Below, one piece after another: positions 1 to 11,192 of a stretch of 64,000 bases of DNA. Below the pieces are notes generated by a model. The model saw only the letters and a list, made by a program, of their open reading frames with translations, was not told where the DNA came from and made no database searches. The translations under genes were made by a program, and so were the position numbers. The stretch's first letter is position 1; each line of letters opens with the position of its first letter. The DNA comes from Tetrahymena thermophila SB210. Its lineage: Eukaryota > Ciliophora > Oligohymenophorea > Hymenostomatida > Tetrahymenidae. The DNA is taken from contig NW_002476484.1 in NCBI RefSeq assembly GCF_000189635.1, positions 310,001 through 374,000 on the forward strand, given 5' to 3'.

Positions 1-1132
1 TAGCATATTATATCAAGTTTCCGCTGCTATTGTTTGAAAGAAATCCGTTGCTTTAGCTGTTTTTGAGTTATTAATTCAAAGGAGATCTTAGACTATTGTA
101 TTAATATTAGCGTTCATTGATTTCTGAATGTAGGTTTGCAAAAGGTGGGTTCAGTTTATCATATGTGTTTTTATTCTTTTACATTCTGATCATGTCGTAG
201 TTAATTTGGGAGTTATTTTTAAGAATTTAAGTCTTAATGGCTTCTTATTCCTACTTGAAGTTGTCAAGAGAGTCCTTATATGAAGAGGAGTGAGAGTTGG
301 GTATGAATTAGGGATGTTATTAATTCAGATCATATCTATAATCATTGAAGTGAGGATTTCTAATACTTTTGTGGAGATCTGCTTAGCGCTGGTCTATTTT
401 TAAAGTTTATAAATTCAATTAGTTTTACTTATCACTTCTTTACAATTCTAAAAATATTAGTAAATATTAAATTGCCTTCTTATTTATTATAGGCATTTTA
501 GAGGGTTGTTGGTTGACTAATTCTCTTAATAGAAAATTAATTTAAGATTTAATAAATACCAAAAAATTAAATTTTCCTTTATATTTCATTTATTTTTTGT
601 TTAATGCAAATTTTTCTAAATAAATAAATTGCAGTAGAAGTTCTTCTTTTAAGTCATTTTTCAAAATGATGCTTCTAATTTCTGAAAAAAATTCTCAATA
701 ATTAAATAAATAGTGAATAATCTATTCAACCCTCTTTGATGAAAAAAATGAATGTTTTGCAAAAACTCATTTCTATCATAAAAAAATGTTCGTTTCTTTA
801 TATTTTCTATTTTCTATTGTTAATATTGCAAAAGTATTAACAAAACGAAAAAAATTATTAATAATTATGATAATCCATATTGAATGAAATTTCTAGTTAG
901 ATAAAAATTAACATAAAAAAGTTAATTCTTACAAACTTCTGGAACATTTTTAATGACGACAGGCACATATTGCTCTTAATCTATGTTTCTATACTTGATC
1001 GCAGTTGCTGATTGAGATCCTATGTTTTGATTAGAATGATAAATTTATTCATAAGTTGGGATTATAAATAGCTATTTTACCATAAATATCTTCTGTTCTT
1101 AGGAGATCTCTTCCTTCATAGTATGAAGTCAT
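1..1132 (-). CDS. Gln/Asn-rich hypothetical protein, spliced, 3' end beyond the left edge
   Basis: I do not recognise this protein. Two exons are clear in the ciliate code: about 1119 down to 933, ending YRNIDQEQYVPVVIKNVPEV, and 393 down to 1, beginning QRQADLHKSIRNPHFN. A 539-bp intron (donor GTAAG at 932, AG acceptor at 395-394) joins them in phase, creating a Tyr codon. Composition is polar, rich in Asn, Gln and Ser, without an obvious domain or membrane segment. The start is uncertain. ATG at 1119 opens the downstream frame directly. ATG at 1132 opens a more protein-like frame (MTSYYEGRDLLRTEDIYGK) that would need one base fewer in the CCC at 1060-1058 to join it. An upstream exon near 1140-1200 is also possible. 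No in-frame TGA occurs before the window edge, so the C terminus is missing here. Confidence 0.7.
394..932 (-). other. intron of the left-edge gene
   Basis: It has a GTAAG donor and an AG acceptor preceded by an A/T-rich tract. At 539 bp it is long for this window, where most introns are 50-250 bp. It holds nothing recognisable. Confidence 0.65.
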
Positions 1133-2169
1133 CTATAACTAAACTTTTTTTAATGAACTATTTAGAGTTTGTATGCTTATTGCTATGTAGCCTAGGAGAT
1201 TAGCTATTTATAATTTAGAATAAGTTTTTTGTTAATTATTTTTGTAATCTTTGTTTATATTTAATTAATTAACTATATCAAAATATAAAAGACTGCTAAA
1301 ACATAGACAAAATTGATTATTTATGCGGTAAATTTTTTCATTTCTAAAATAAACTAAAAAAATTAATTTGTGGAATTGAAGTTTTTTATTTACAATTTTT
1401 AATTTTTTAAAATAAAATAATAATTGATCATTAATATTTTTGAATTGCTTGGTATCATAATACATACATTTAAACTCAAGCATCAATAAATATTTATGGT
1501 CTTCTAATTCTTTTCAAAAGAGTAACATAAAAAAACATAATTAATTGAAAAAAAATTTAATTTTTAAGTTTTTTTCTAAAAAATGTTGAGATATATTTTA
1601 ATAAGAATCATTTGTAAAAGCGAATCACTTTTTAAAATAATTTGATTTGCAATTTTTGTAAATATTAAAAATACTTAAAAAACTCTGCTCTTTTTAATTT
1701 AAATTATCATAAAAAAATGATTATGATTTTAACAGTTAAAATTTTATAATTTAGGTTAATAAATTTTTTTTAAATAATGAAAATTAAGAAAAAATAAATA
1801 ATTAGTTTAATTTCCTAAAAATTTTTAATTTGATAGATTAATTCATACAAAAAATGATCAAATTGAAGCTTAAATATATATTTAAATTGCTTGGATGGCT
1901 GAAATGGAAGGATTAATTTATAACTGCTTTGATAGAATAATTAGATATGCCAGTCAATCACCACAAATTTAATATAAATAAATAGATAGACAAGTTATAT
2001 TAATAAGAGTATTTTTAACATATCGTGGGCGGATGTCGTGGGAAATAAATGAGCTTAATATAAATTTTTATTAAGTTTTATGAAGTAATAATATAATATG
2101 TTTTATTAGCTATTTATTTGATTTTTTTATTAGAGGGGAAAATTTCTTTAATTCTAGTGTTAAATTATT
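1133..2169. other. intergenic spacer
   Basis: AT-rich spacer between two minus-strand genes. Apart from the weak plus-strand frame at 1895-2083 nothing is recognisable. A minus-strand open frame at 1486-1265 has composition like the surrounding spacer and is not accepted as a gene. Confidence 0.5.
1895..2083 (+). CDS. possible small protein, 62 residues
   Basis: A complete ciliate-code frame from ATG (1895) to TGA (2081) begins MAEMEGLIYNCFDRIIRYAS and contains YRGRMSWEINELNI. It includes the only G+C-rich patch of this spacer (about 2023-2042, with a repeated TCGTGGG). It has no known domain. The region up to about 1997, ending before GTATTTTTAAC, could also be the first exon of a gene that then fails to continue. 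In so AT-rich a sequence a 63-codon frame can arise by chance when only TGA stops translation, so this is a weak call. Confidence 0.25.
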
Positions 2170-3181
2170 TCAGTTTTTTTGTTGTGTGTAAGTATTATTG
2201 CTATTCGCTTGAGGATCAAACCTTATAACTTACTAAAACCCTTCTATTTAGGATATCCAATTCTTCCATTTTTAAAAATTAATACTGTTTGACTCATTTG
2301 CCGAGTCAAATATTTCAGAAGTTATCTGGTCTAGTGCCAAACTTATCATCCTTTCTTACTCTCCTTGTATTTTCTTTGATAAATTTTTCAAGTCATCATC
2401 TTCATAAGTTACGCTCAGTAGAGCATCAAGAATCATTTGGAGGATGTCTCTCATTTCATCTTTTTCAATTTTACCATCTAAATTTATATCAAAGAGCTAG
2501 TATAAAAATTAAAATCTCCCATCTTCATTATTTCCAGAGAGCATCGATAATGTTTTTAAGAATTTGCTGTAGTCTAGATAAGGGCCTGTCTTTTCTTAAC
2601 TTAATGTGCTTTTACAAGTTAAGAAAAACCTAGTTCCTATAAATTTTTAAAGAAAATATATTAATTAATAATAATTTTTAATCATTCATTATTTGTTTTC
2701 TATTGATTTTAGTTAAATTCATTTTTTATCTGTTCTGACTGAGATTTATTTTGATGCTTTAAAAAATAAGCATCAAAGCTTGCAGAGTATTTTAATATTA
2801 TTTTTTACCTAGTCTTTGCTTTTCAAGATCTTAGAGTCCGAAATACTCGAGTAACTTGCGCTAACTCATCTTATTTTCATTGGAAAAGCTTTCAAATTCT
2901 TGTCTTATATGATCACTGCAGTTTTAGAACCTATTTTATTCGATTAATTGTATTTCCTAATGGATATCTGTGTTTATTTCTTTGCTTTCTTTCATCTGAT
3001 ACACTTCATTATTTTGCTATTTCTCATTATCTTCTTTTTTAATTAATTTTTATAACTTAGATTGCAAAACGGGCATTCCATCTACATAAGGACTAATTTA
3101 TATTTTTTCTGACTTTTTTTTCTCATTCTGTGTCTTATCCTCCTTTTCGTCTTCATTTTCTTGGCTTTATGATTATCCCAT
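2170..3181 (-). CDS. EF-hand protein with a predicted N-myristoylation signal
   Basis: Two exons, 3181-2809 and 2636-2170, encode 279 residues ending at TGA 2172-2170. The intron 2808-2637 (donor GTAAAAAAT, acceptor TTTATAG) is phase 1 and creates a Gly codon. The start MGQSQSQE fits the Gly2/Ser6 pattern for N-myristoylation, suggesting membrane association. A charged Glu/Lys/Gln-rich N-terminal half is followed by one convincing Ca2+-binding EF loop, DINLDGKIEKDE, with Asp/Asn/Asp at positions 1, 3 and 5, Gly6 and Glu12. Hydrophobic helices flank it (FQFLYQLF and MRDILQMI). Helical segments after it may be degenerate EF motifs without good loops. The build resembles the calcineurin-B/recoverin class, but the long N-terminal extension and single good loop fit no named member. 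It probably acts as a calcium sensor; its partner is unknown. Confidence 0.82.
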
Positions 3182-4142
3182 TTTACAAAATTGATAATAA
3201 ATAAATAAATATGTATGTATATTGCTTTCTTAGTTTTATAGGATTTTATTATAATAATTATTAGTATTCTTTAATTAAATTGCTTGCTAGCTAGCTTTTA
3301 ATTTCAATTTAAGAAAAATTTTGATTAAAAATTTTGGCTTACTGCTATCTTGTTAAGCTTAATAACGAAAATCTCTTCCAATAAATAAATAAATTATAAG
3401 GCTTCTATTACTTTTAATTTTATGTGATTATTTTATAATCATATTTTTTATTACGATTTCTATATACGCATTTAAGAGCCATCAATAAAGATCTATCTGC
3501 AAAATTATATAATTTATTTGCAAATTATTTATTCATATAATTTTTTTTTCTCGTTTATTATTAAAAATGATTATTCTTAAGTTATTAAAGGTTTTTGTAA
3601 ATCTTCACTTTTACTTACTTACCTTTTTACTAATTCTTTTCAAAAAATCTAATAATTGTTAAGCTAATTAATTAATTTCACGTTCATCAATTTTTACTAA
3701 GTCTTAATTACATTAAATTTACAACCGAAACAAGCAACTAATTGCAATTTCATTACAATATTTTCCTTGTTTTCTTCGAAATTCTGCTATTTTAAAATAA
3801 AAAAAGTAACAAAGAAAATTCAAATTGAAACAAAATCACTTTATTCCTCCTTTATAAAATAAAATATTTATAAAATAAACTAATAAAAATAAAACATATT
3901 TTGCAATATTTTTAAAATTATTACAAAGCAGCTATAAATTTTAAGAAATAAATTCAATAAAAATAAAGAATTAATTTACAAAAATATTAAATGTGTTTAG
4001 TGATTATTGTAATCTGTAAGAAGTTAATACCTTAAATTAGCTTACAATTGAAAATATTACATACTAATTATTAAATTAGCTATTAATATAACATCCAAAT
4101 AAACATAAAATAATTTAAAATTTCTTCTCACTTTTTCTAATT
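3182..4142. other. intergenic spacer
   Basis: AT-rich, with short AAAT/TTTA microsatellite runs (for example near 3199-3214 and 3379-3395). No frame, RNA gene or repeat could be supported. It lies between the EF-hand gene start and the 3' end of the coiled-coil gene. Confidence 0.5.
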
Positions 4143-7100
4143 TCATTTACTTTCTAATATTTTTAATCTATCTTTTATGCTAGTGAAATCTGTATTTATT
4201 TATTTAAAGTCATCAAGGGCTTACCCAACTGCCATCATCTAGTTTTTGTACTCATCAAACTCTTATTGTAATTCTTTCACATTATTTTGCACTTCTTCCA
4301 TTTCTTATTATTATTATGAAGCATTATTCTAATTCTTAGACTTATCTTACATGTCTTTAATTTATTCTTCTAAGTTTTGTATTTATTCTTCTAACTAGTT
4401 ACGAAGTTATTATATATCCTGTTCTTTTAAATTTTCATATTCTTGTTTCAGATTATTAACTTCCTCTTCTATTGAGTCAAACTTTATTTAATAAAATGAA
4501 ACTTAAACTGTGCTTAATCAAAATTTTTATTAAAAAATAATTCTCAAAACAAAATATTCTTAGATTTAAAAATTTTCTTTATCTTTAATAAAATCTTTAT
4601 GATAATTATTATTCATCAATCACAAGCAATTCAAAATATTAAAATGAAATCAATAAGTATCTCTAATTCAAAAAGTAAATTTGAATGATTTTTACCTTTT
4701 TCTACATTGACTCGTTGACATTCTCTTTCTGCTCATTTTTCTCATTTAATTTAGATTCATTTAGTTTGTTTTTTTCTTGCACATCATCAACATTTGTCTT
4801 GAGTCCTTCAACAGTTTTTTCTAGCTCGTCTATTCTTTCCATTTAAGTTTTAATATCAACTGCTAAATCTTCTATGCCTTATTCTTTTTCTTATAACTAC
4901 TAATTCATTTCTTCTTATTTTGCTTGTAATTCTTCAACTTTCTAAGTCTCTTATTCTAGTTTCTAATTCATTTCTTATCCAAATTCTTCTTTAACCTAAT
5001 AAATAAATAAATAATTTATTCATTTATTTTTTTTAATAAAATCAAACATGATAACTAATCATTAAATTAACCATTAAATGAGTGAATTAATAAATTACCT
5101 AATTTAATTTTTCATCCATTTCATTGACTTTTTGATCTACTTCATTTAATTTTTCAGAATGCTCTTCTACTTTTTAGTTTTATTCTTCAAGTTTTTCATT
5201 ATGTTCTTCTAATTTTTAATTCTGTTCTTCTAATTTTTAATTCTGTTCATCTAATTTTTAATTTTGTTCTTCTAATTTCTAGTTGAACTCGTCATACTTT
5301 TGGTTATTTTCTTCTTCCTTTTGGTTTATCTCTTCAATCTTTTGATTGAATTCATCACTCTTTTAGTTTAATTCTTCTATTTTATTATTAACTTCTTCCT
5401 TGAATTACTCATTTTCTTATTATTATTAATTTATATTTTCTGTCAAATTATTTATTCCTTCATCAATTCTTTAATTCATCTCATGCTCAGTTGCTTTAAG
5501 GTCTGTTTCAACTAATGCTACCAATTTCTTAACATTGCTTATTTCTCTATAAAAAATTAATATAGATTCTATATTCTGTTTGTAAAATAATTATTTATTT
5601 ATTACTCATTTTATTCTTCTAATTTCTAACCTTATTCATCTAGTTTATTTTATATATCGACAGTCCTATTCTCCAATTCATCAATTTACTTATAGTTATC
5701 TTCTTTCATTTCTTTCATAGCCTTTTTAAATTCATCCAAAATGTTTTATAATTAAAAAAATAAAAAATTAAATAAATACCTTTTGTATTTCTTCATTCAT
5801 ATTAACCAAATTAGTATTCAATTCTTTCCTTATTTCGTTATTGAGTCTTTGCTAGTCTTATGAAATAAGCTTATTTAGTATTTCTTCCATGTGCTGTTTA
5901 TTTAAAATAATAGTTATTTTAAATTATATAAAATTTTAAAATTAGTACCAATCTTGCATCAAGAGAGTTGAGATATTGAGTATGTGCTCTTATCGCTTTT
6001 TCTGCTATCTTAAAGTTCTTTTCTGTTTTTTCTTCAAAGTTTTCTTGCTATTAGAAGTTTTCATTGATCTAGAATATAACTTCTTTAAGTTTAGAGAATA
6101 TTTTTCTAATTTTAGACTTATTATTTGAAGATTAATCAATAATAGCTTAAACTTATACTCTATTGTACATGTTATCTAGATACATTCTTCCTTCTACATA
6201 TTCTAAATTAAATTTAACTGTCTCATCCAAGTATTTGACATTCCTTTAATATTAAATTAAATAATTAATATATACTCAATATAACTATTAAAAATAACAA
6301 TTTTTACTTATTTGTAACTACTTTGAATCTTTCGAAATCATCTCTTTGTTTTTTAATAGTTTCTTTTGCCCAGTTTTAATGTTCGTCAAATTCATTTCTA
6401 AGATTATCATGATCTTCTCTTTGTTAAGTGATTCTACTTTCATGGTCATCTAAAACTGAGTCAACTCTTGTAATTCTGTAATTAATTAATTAATTTTAGT
6501 TAATATAGCAATTAATATAATATAATATATTATTTTACTCCTCCTGTCTAATATGTATTTCTTATATAAGCAATAGTAAGTCTTCTTCTCTATTCTTTTT
6601 AATTGAAATGAGCTCAAATTCTATTTTCTTTATCACTTCTTAAAGCTCCTCATCACGTAATCTTTGATACATATCTCTTAGATAGTTTTCTGCCCTAATT
6701 TCATTTTACCACTCTTTCATTTCATCTTGCAACTTTTTAAGCTCTTTCATAGTCCACTCTTTAAACTCATTCAATTTGTCTTCCAATTTTTAGATCTCTT
6801 ATCTTAAAATGTACATACATTCCTCAATAGAAGTTCTAATCAATTGTCTGATTAATAAATAATAAAGATTAATATAAAAGACTACTTATAGTTTCTAAAG
6901 AATTAAATACCTTAGTGTACGATCTAATGTATCAATGCTTTCTTTCATTACTCTAAGAATTTCTTCATCATTCTTGGCTCTTTCTGCAGCCTCTTCTGTA
7001 ACTAAAGCTCTAGCAAGTGCTTTTGCTGATTCCACTTTCTAATGAAGAGCTTCTAATATCATATTTTTAATGTTATGCATGCTTGTTTCTATTTCGTTTT

Positions 7101-10100
7101 CTCTTCTTATTCTTTCATTTTTTTCTTGTTAAATCTCTTCCATAATCTTCTTCATTACAATTTCCTCAAGCTCATATTTAAATTTCTCAATCAATTCTTC
7201 TCTCAGCTTATCCATATTTTCATTAAATCTTGCATTTGTTTCTTCCAGCTGTCTTTCTAACGATCTCGTAGAAAGCAAAAGAGCAACCTCCCATTTTTTA
7301 TGTTCCACATCTATTTTACTGTCCATCTAATTAATATTTTTAAATCAATTAATAAAATCAATTCAATATCACAAAATAAAAAGAAAAATTTAAACCAAAA
7401 ATAATTTAAAATCAAATAAAAACCATTTTTTTTCCAAGTTCTTTTAAATTTTGTTAATAAAAATTAAAAAAAGCAAAAGTTAAAAATAAATTTTTAAATT
7501 GAAAATTGATTCGAATTAATTGTTTAAATTAAAGTTGATTGGAATTAATTGTTTAAATTATAATTGAAAAATTTGAGAAAATTAAATGTAAATAGATTAG
7601 ATTTATTTTTTACCTCTAATGACATTTCTTTCATGGAATTTCTTAGATTGTCCAAATGTTCTTTTCTTAAAGATCTTAGGTCATCCATATGCTGCTATCT
7701 GAATTCAAATAAATCATTTTAATCTTTTTTAAGCAGTCTCAATAATTAATCGTTGAGTTCTTCTGCATAAATTCTGTTGTTTTTAATTCTATCCAATAGA
7801 TTTTATTCTTTCTCAGCTAATATTATATCAAAGTCATCTCTTAATTTATTCACCTAATTGCCTAACTCGTTTCTTAGGTTTTAAATGCTTTAATTATGAG
7901 TGGAGCTAAACTTTTGCTCAAGTTCTATTACCTTTTCGTTAGCAAATTCTTTTGCTCTATCAAATTAAATATCATCAAGTTATCTCATCATTTTTTCAAG
8001 TTCTATTTAAGTTTGAAGCAGATTTTCATTTTATTTTCGATCATTTTCCTATATTAAAAATTCTGTGCTTTGTTGTATTCTGTCTGTATGTTCCTTCAAA
8101 TTGGTGATTAGCTTCTGATTCATATTCTAATATGAATCTATTTCTTCTTTAATATCTTTTATTCTTGCTATATTTTCTTTCTTTTCTGTATTCATATCTT
8201 ATTTGAGCCCTTTCATAGCATTTGATATTTCCTAAAAGATTGCCAAATTTTTTTTCTCAAACTTATCTTTCCACAATTCGCTTTCTTTTTCAGCTTCTGC
8301 CAATTTAGCCTTTAACTCTTTTTCTATTTCTTAAACATTTCTCCTTAGAACTTACTCATTATTTTCAATAACCTATTAATTAAATATTCTTAATAAACAA
8401 TATATTCAAACAAAAAACTATTTTACTTCGTTTTATCTCTCTATTTGCATGTTAACTGTATTTGCATGCTCACTAAATAGCTATTTTGTTTCATTGACTT
8501 TATAATTTACCTCTTTATAACCTCTTTCAAGCAGCATTACTTTTGTTTCAAGGTTTTCCTTGATGACTTCAATTTAATGACCAAAATCTTAAAAAATAAA
8601 AAACAACTTAAATATTTCCCAAAAATAAAAACAAAATCAATATCTACTTTTAACATTTTCTGAAAAAAGTGTTTATGTAGATGCTAAATTAGCCTCTAAT
8701 TCTTCTTTTGTGAATTTAATAATTGAGTGAATTGCCTAAATGCTATCATGCATTTATTTGATAAATCTCTACTCTCCTTCGACAATAGACTTTTCTTCAT
8801 TTCTCTTTAAAATAAAACAAATAATTTGTATAAAAAATTAGCTACATTTGAAGTAATTTATTTACTATTTCATCCTTAAATAGATTCATTTTTTGTTCTA
8901 AGTAAGCTTTATTCTCAAATTCTTGCTTTAATCTTTTATCCATCTCATCTTCAAGTCTTCTTTCAACTTAATCTATCAATTGCTTTAAATAATCATTCTC
9001 CCCTAGAAGCTTTTCCATTTTAACCCTAAATAATATAAAAATATCAAATAGAAATAAACTCCTTAAAAATTAATAAAACACTTACCCTTCTAACTACTTA
9101 ATTTACTGCTTGTGTATATTTGTTTCTTCTATGATTTAGTCTCTCTACTTTTAAAGTCTAACTAAAAATTCTTTCTCTTGTTCAAAAACCTTCTTTTGCA
9201 AATCTTAATAATTTCTATTTAAATCTTCAAAAGCATTCTCCCTTATTCTTAGTTCTTAATTAAACTATTCTTTAAGCAGAGATAACTAGCCTTCTTGTGG
9301 ATCATACTTTTTTTTATTGTTATTTTCAATAGGAACAAGACCATTTTTGATAAAAACCTTTGATTATAATATCTTATTTATTATCAATATCTTTTATTAA
9401 TGAACTTACTTATAACTGTTCTTAACTTTTTTATAGTTTATGATTTTAAAATGTAACTTCATCTATTTTACGCTATAACTCAAGCATAGTAGCCCCATTT
9501 TATTCATTATTCTTGCGAATTGTTTCCCTTATAATCTAATATTAATCCTAAATCATTCCTTGCTTTTGATTGTTATCTTTCCACATCTAACCTTCTTTAT
9601 CTTCAAGTCTTTTAAAATTTTAATTGAATTTTCCTGGTATATCATCTTAAATTTTCTATATCCTTCTTTCAATATTCCCCTTAAAATCTATAAGCATACT
9701 TTCTAAATCCCTTATTCTTTATATTATAAATCCAATTTCTATCTAAAGTCTAATTAATTTTATAAAATACCTGCTTTGTAAATTCATGTTATTAATTTCT
9801 TTGTCAACTTCTCTGCTAAGTAGATCATTTTAAGATCTTATAGGAATTAGAGTCTTTGATCCAATATTTTCTCTAGATTTTTAAAACACATTTTAAAATA
9901 ATCATAACATCTGATTGAACAAAAAAAATAATAAATGTTGCTGACATCAAATTGTTTTAAATTTAAATATATAATTTAATTCTAACCTTGATCCTAACTT
10001 TGTAAGCTCTAAATTTGATCTAAGCATTATTTAATTATTTTATTTCGTGGTTTAAGGAAATTAATCTTCATTTATCGATGATTGGTCTTAATTTTTGCTT

Positions 10101-10284
10101 GTAAAATTGTTATTGAACTAACCTAACCTCTTTAATAATAATTGTTTTATATTGAGCATTCATAAATTAAACTAAATACAAGTCCAGGTAAAATTCCTCC
10201 TCCGTCCTTACTTCCAGGACGTCTAAACATAATTTTAGGAGTAACTACTTTACTCCCTCCTGCATCCTCTCTTTGAAAATCCAT
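4143..10284 (-). CDS. large coiled-coil protein, many introns
   Basis: Start ATG at 10284 (MDFQREDAGGSKVVTPKIMF), stop TGA at 4145-4143 after KDRLKILESK. About 17-18 AT-rich introns interrupt the frame. Clear examples are 4484-4693, about 4999-5098 and the largest, about 7327-7612, flanked by a GTAAAAAAT donor and a TTAG acceptor. Coding length is roughly 1,600 residues. After a short Gly/Ser/Pro-rich head (RRPGSKDGGGILPG) and a basic stretch (SKTLIPIRSQNDLLSREVDK), nearly everything is Glu/Gln/Lys/Leu-rich heptad sequence such as LRNQLEEQIQNLEEQIKDM and LSTRSLERQLEETNARF. That indicates an extended rod with no globular domain or membrane segment. Many Gln codons are TAA/TAG, so the standard code shows only fragments. 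Such rods are common in ciliate axoneme, basal-body and cortical proteins, but nothing here assigns a location. The possibility of two genes split at the 285-bp intron was considered; good splice signals favour one gene. Confidence 0.75.
7327..7612 (-). other. large intron of the coiled-coil gene with a short internal direct repeat
   Basis: The donor is GTAAAAAATAAATC near 7612 and the acceptor is TTAG immediately before ATGGACAG at 7326. Inside, a roughly 33-bp unit containing GGAATTAATTGTTTAAATTA is repeated about twice with one or two changes (7509-7575). The ATG after the acceptor is an internal Met in the model chosen here. Confidence 0.5.
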
Positions 10285-11192
10285 ATTTAATATTAATTAA
10301 TCACTTTATATATCCTTTTTCTACTTTACTTTGACTTTTGTTTTAATTAGATTTTTTAAATAGAATAGCTACTCTTTAAAATATTATTTATAATATAGTT
10401 AAAAAGGTAGTTTCATAGATTAACTAATTTACACCAAGAAACCAAGCAAGTGAATAAGAAATCAAGAATATCTTATATATTTCCTAACTTGGATTCAAAA
10501 TATAAAATCTAATATAAATCACTGATCAAAAAACCATTTGAAAATATCTCTTCATTTTTAAGCTGTAATTCTCTTGTTAAAATATTTAATTCAATTCATA
10601 TTATTTTTATTTAAAAAATATTTAACAACTAAAATATTTTAAATCATATGTTCGAAAAAAAAATCGCATCATTAATTAAATAAAATATTCTCTTAAAATA
10701 TTTAAAATATAAATTCACAAATACTTAATTAGAAAATTCTATTGACTTTGTAAGCAAAAAAATAAATATTATTAAGAATTTAAAATAAAATTTATTAAGT
10801 ATTTATTCAAGTAAAATATTTTATAAGATAATAAATAAACTGTCATCCATCCATTTCACATCTTTTAAATAATAAAAAATTAACAAATTTTAATATTAAA
10901 ATTGAATATCAAGGAGTTTTTAATGTTTTTGAATAAAAATTAGCAAGCAAATTCTAAAATTATAGAGTATTATTTCAATAAAAATATTTATTTTTAGAAA
11001 CCTATTAATAAAATATTAACTAATTTTAATTATATTATGAAAAACATTTCAAAAGAAAACTAATATTAAATGTAATTTTAATACTTTATTGAAAAGAATA
11101 TGAAATATGCAGTTAGTTATTTACATTTTATTTTATTTTATATTTTAAAATTTTATATTTTTTAAATAATATACTTGAAATATTTTATTCAT
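10285..11192. other. intergenic spacer
   Basis: Very AT-rich. The promoter of the coiled-coil gene must lie in its left part. A stretch around 10788-10815 (AATAAAATTTATTAAG and flanks) recurs near 14700-14725 and is probably a dispersed low-complexity repeat. Nothing else can be supported. Confidence 0.45.

Noticed and set aside
1265-1486. Minus-strand 73-codon frame, possible first exon of the left-edge gene
   Set aside because: Composition is like spacer (Phe/Ile/Lys/Asn from A/T codons) and it does not join in phase to the downstream exons. A tiny exon ending at GTATGT remains conceivable but unsupported.
2289-2633. Plus-strand 114-codon frame
   Set aside because: It lies opposite the EF-hand exon, which carries a calcium-binding loop and correct splicing.
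7129-7326. Separate small gene starting MDSKIDVEHKKWEVALLLST
   Set aside because: A splice acceptor directly precedes the AT of this ATG, and the frame continues as coiled coil in the same direction. It is treated as an exon of the large gene.
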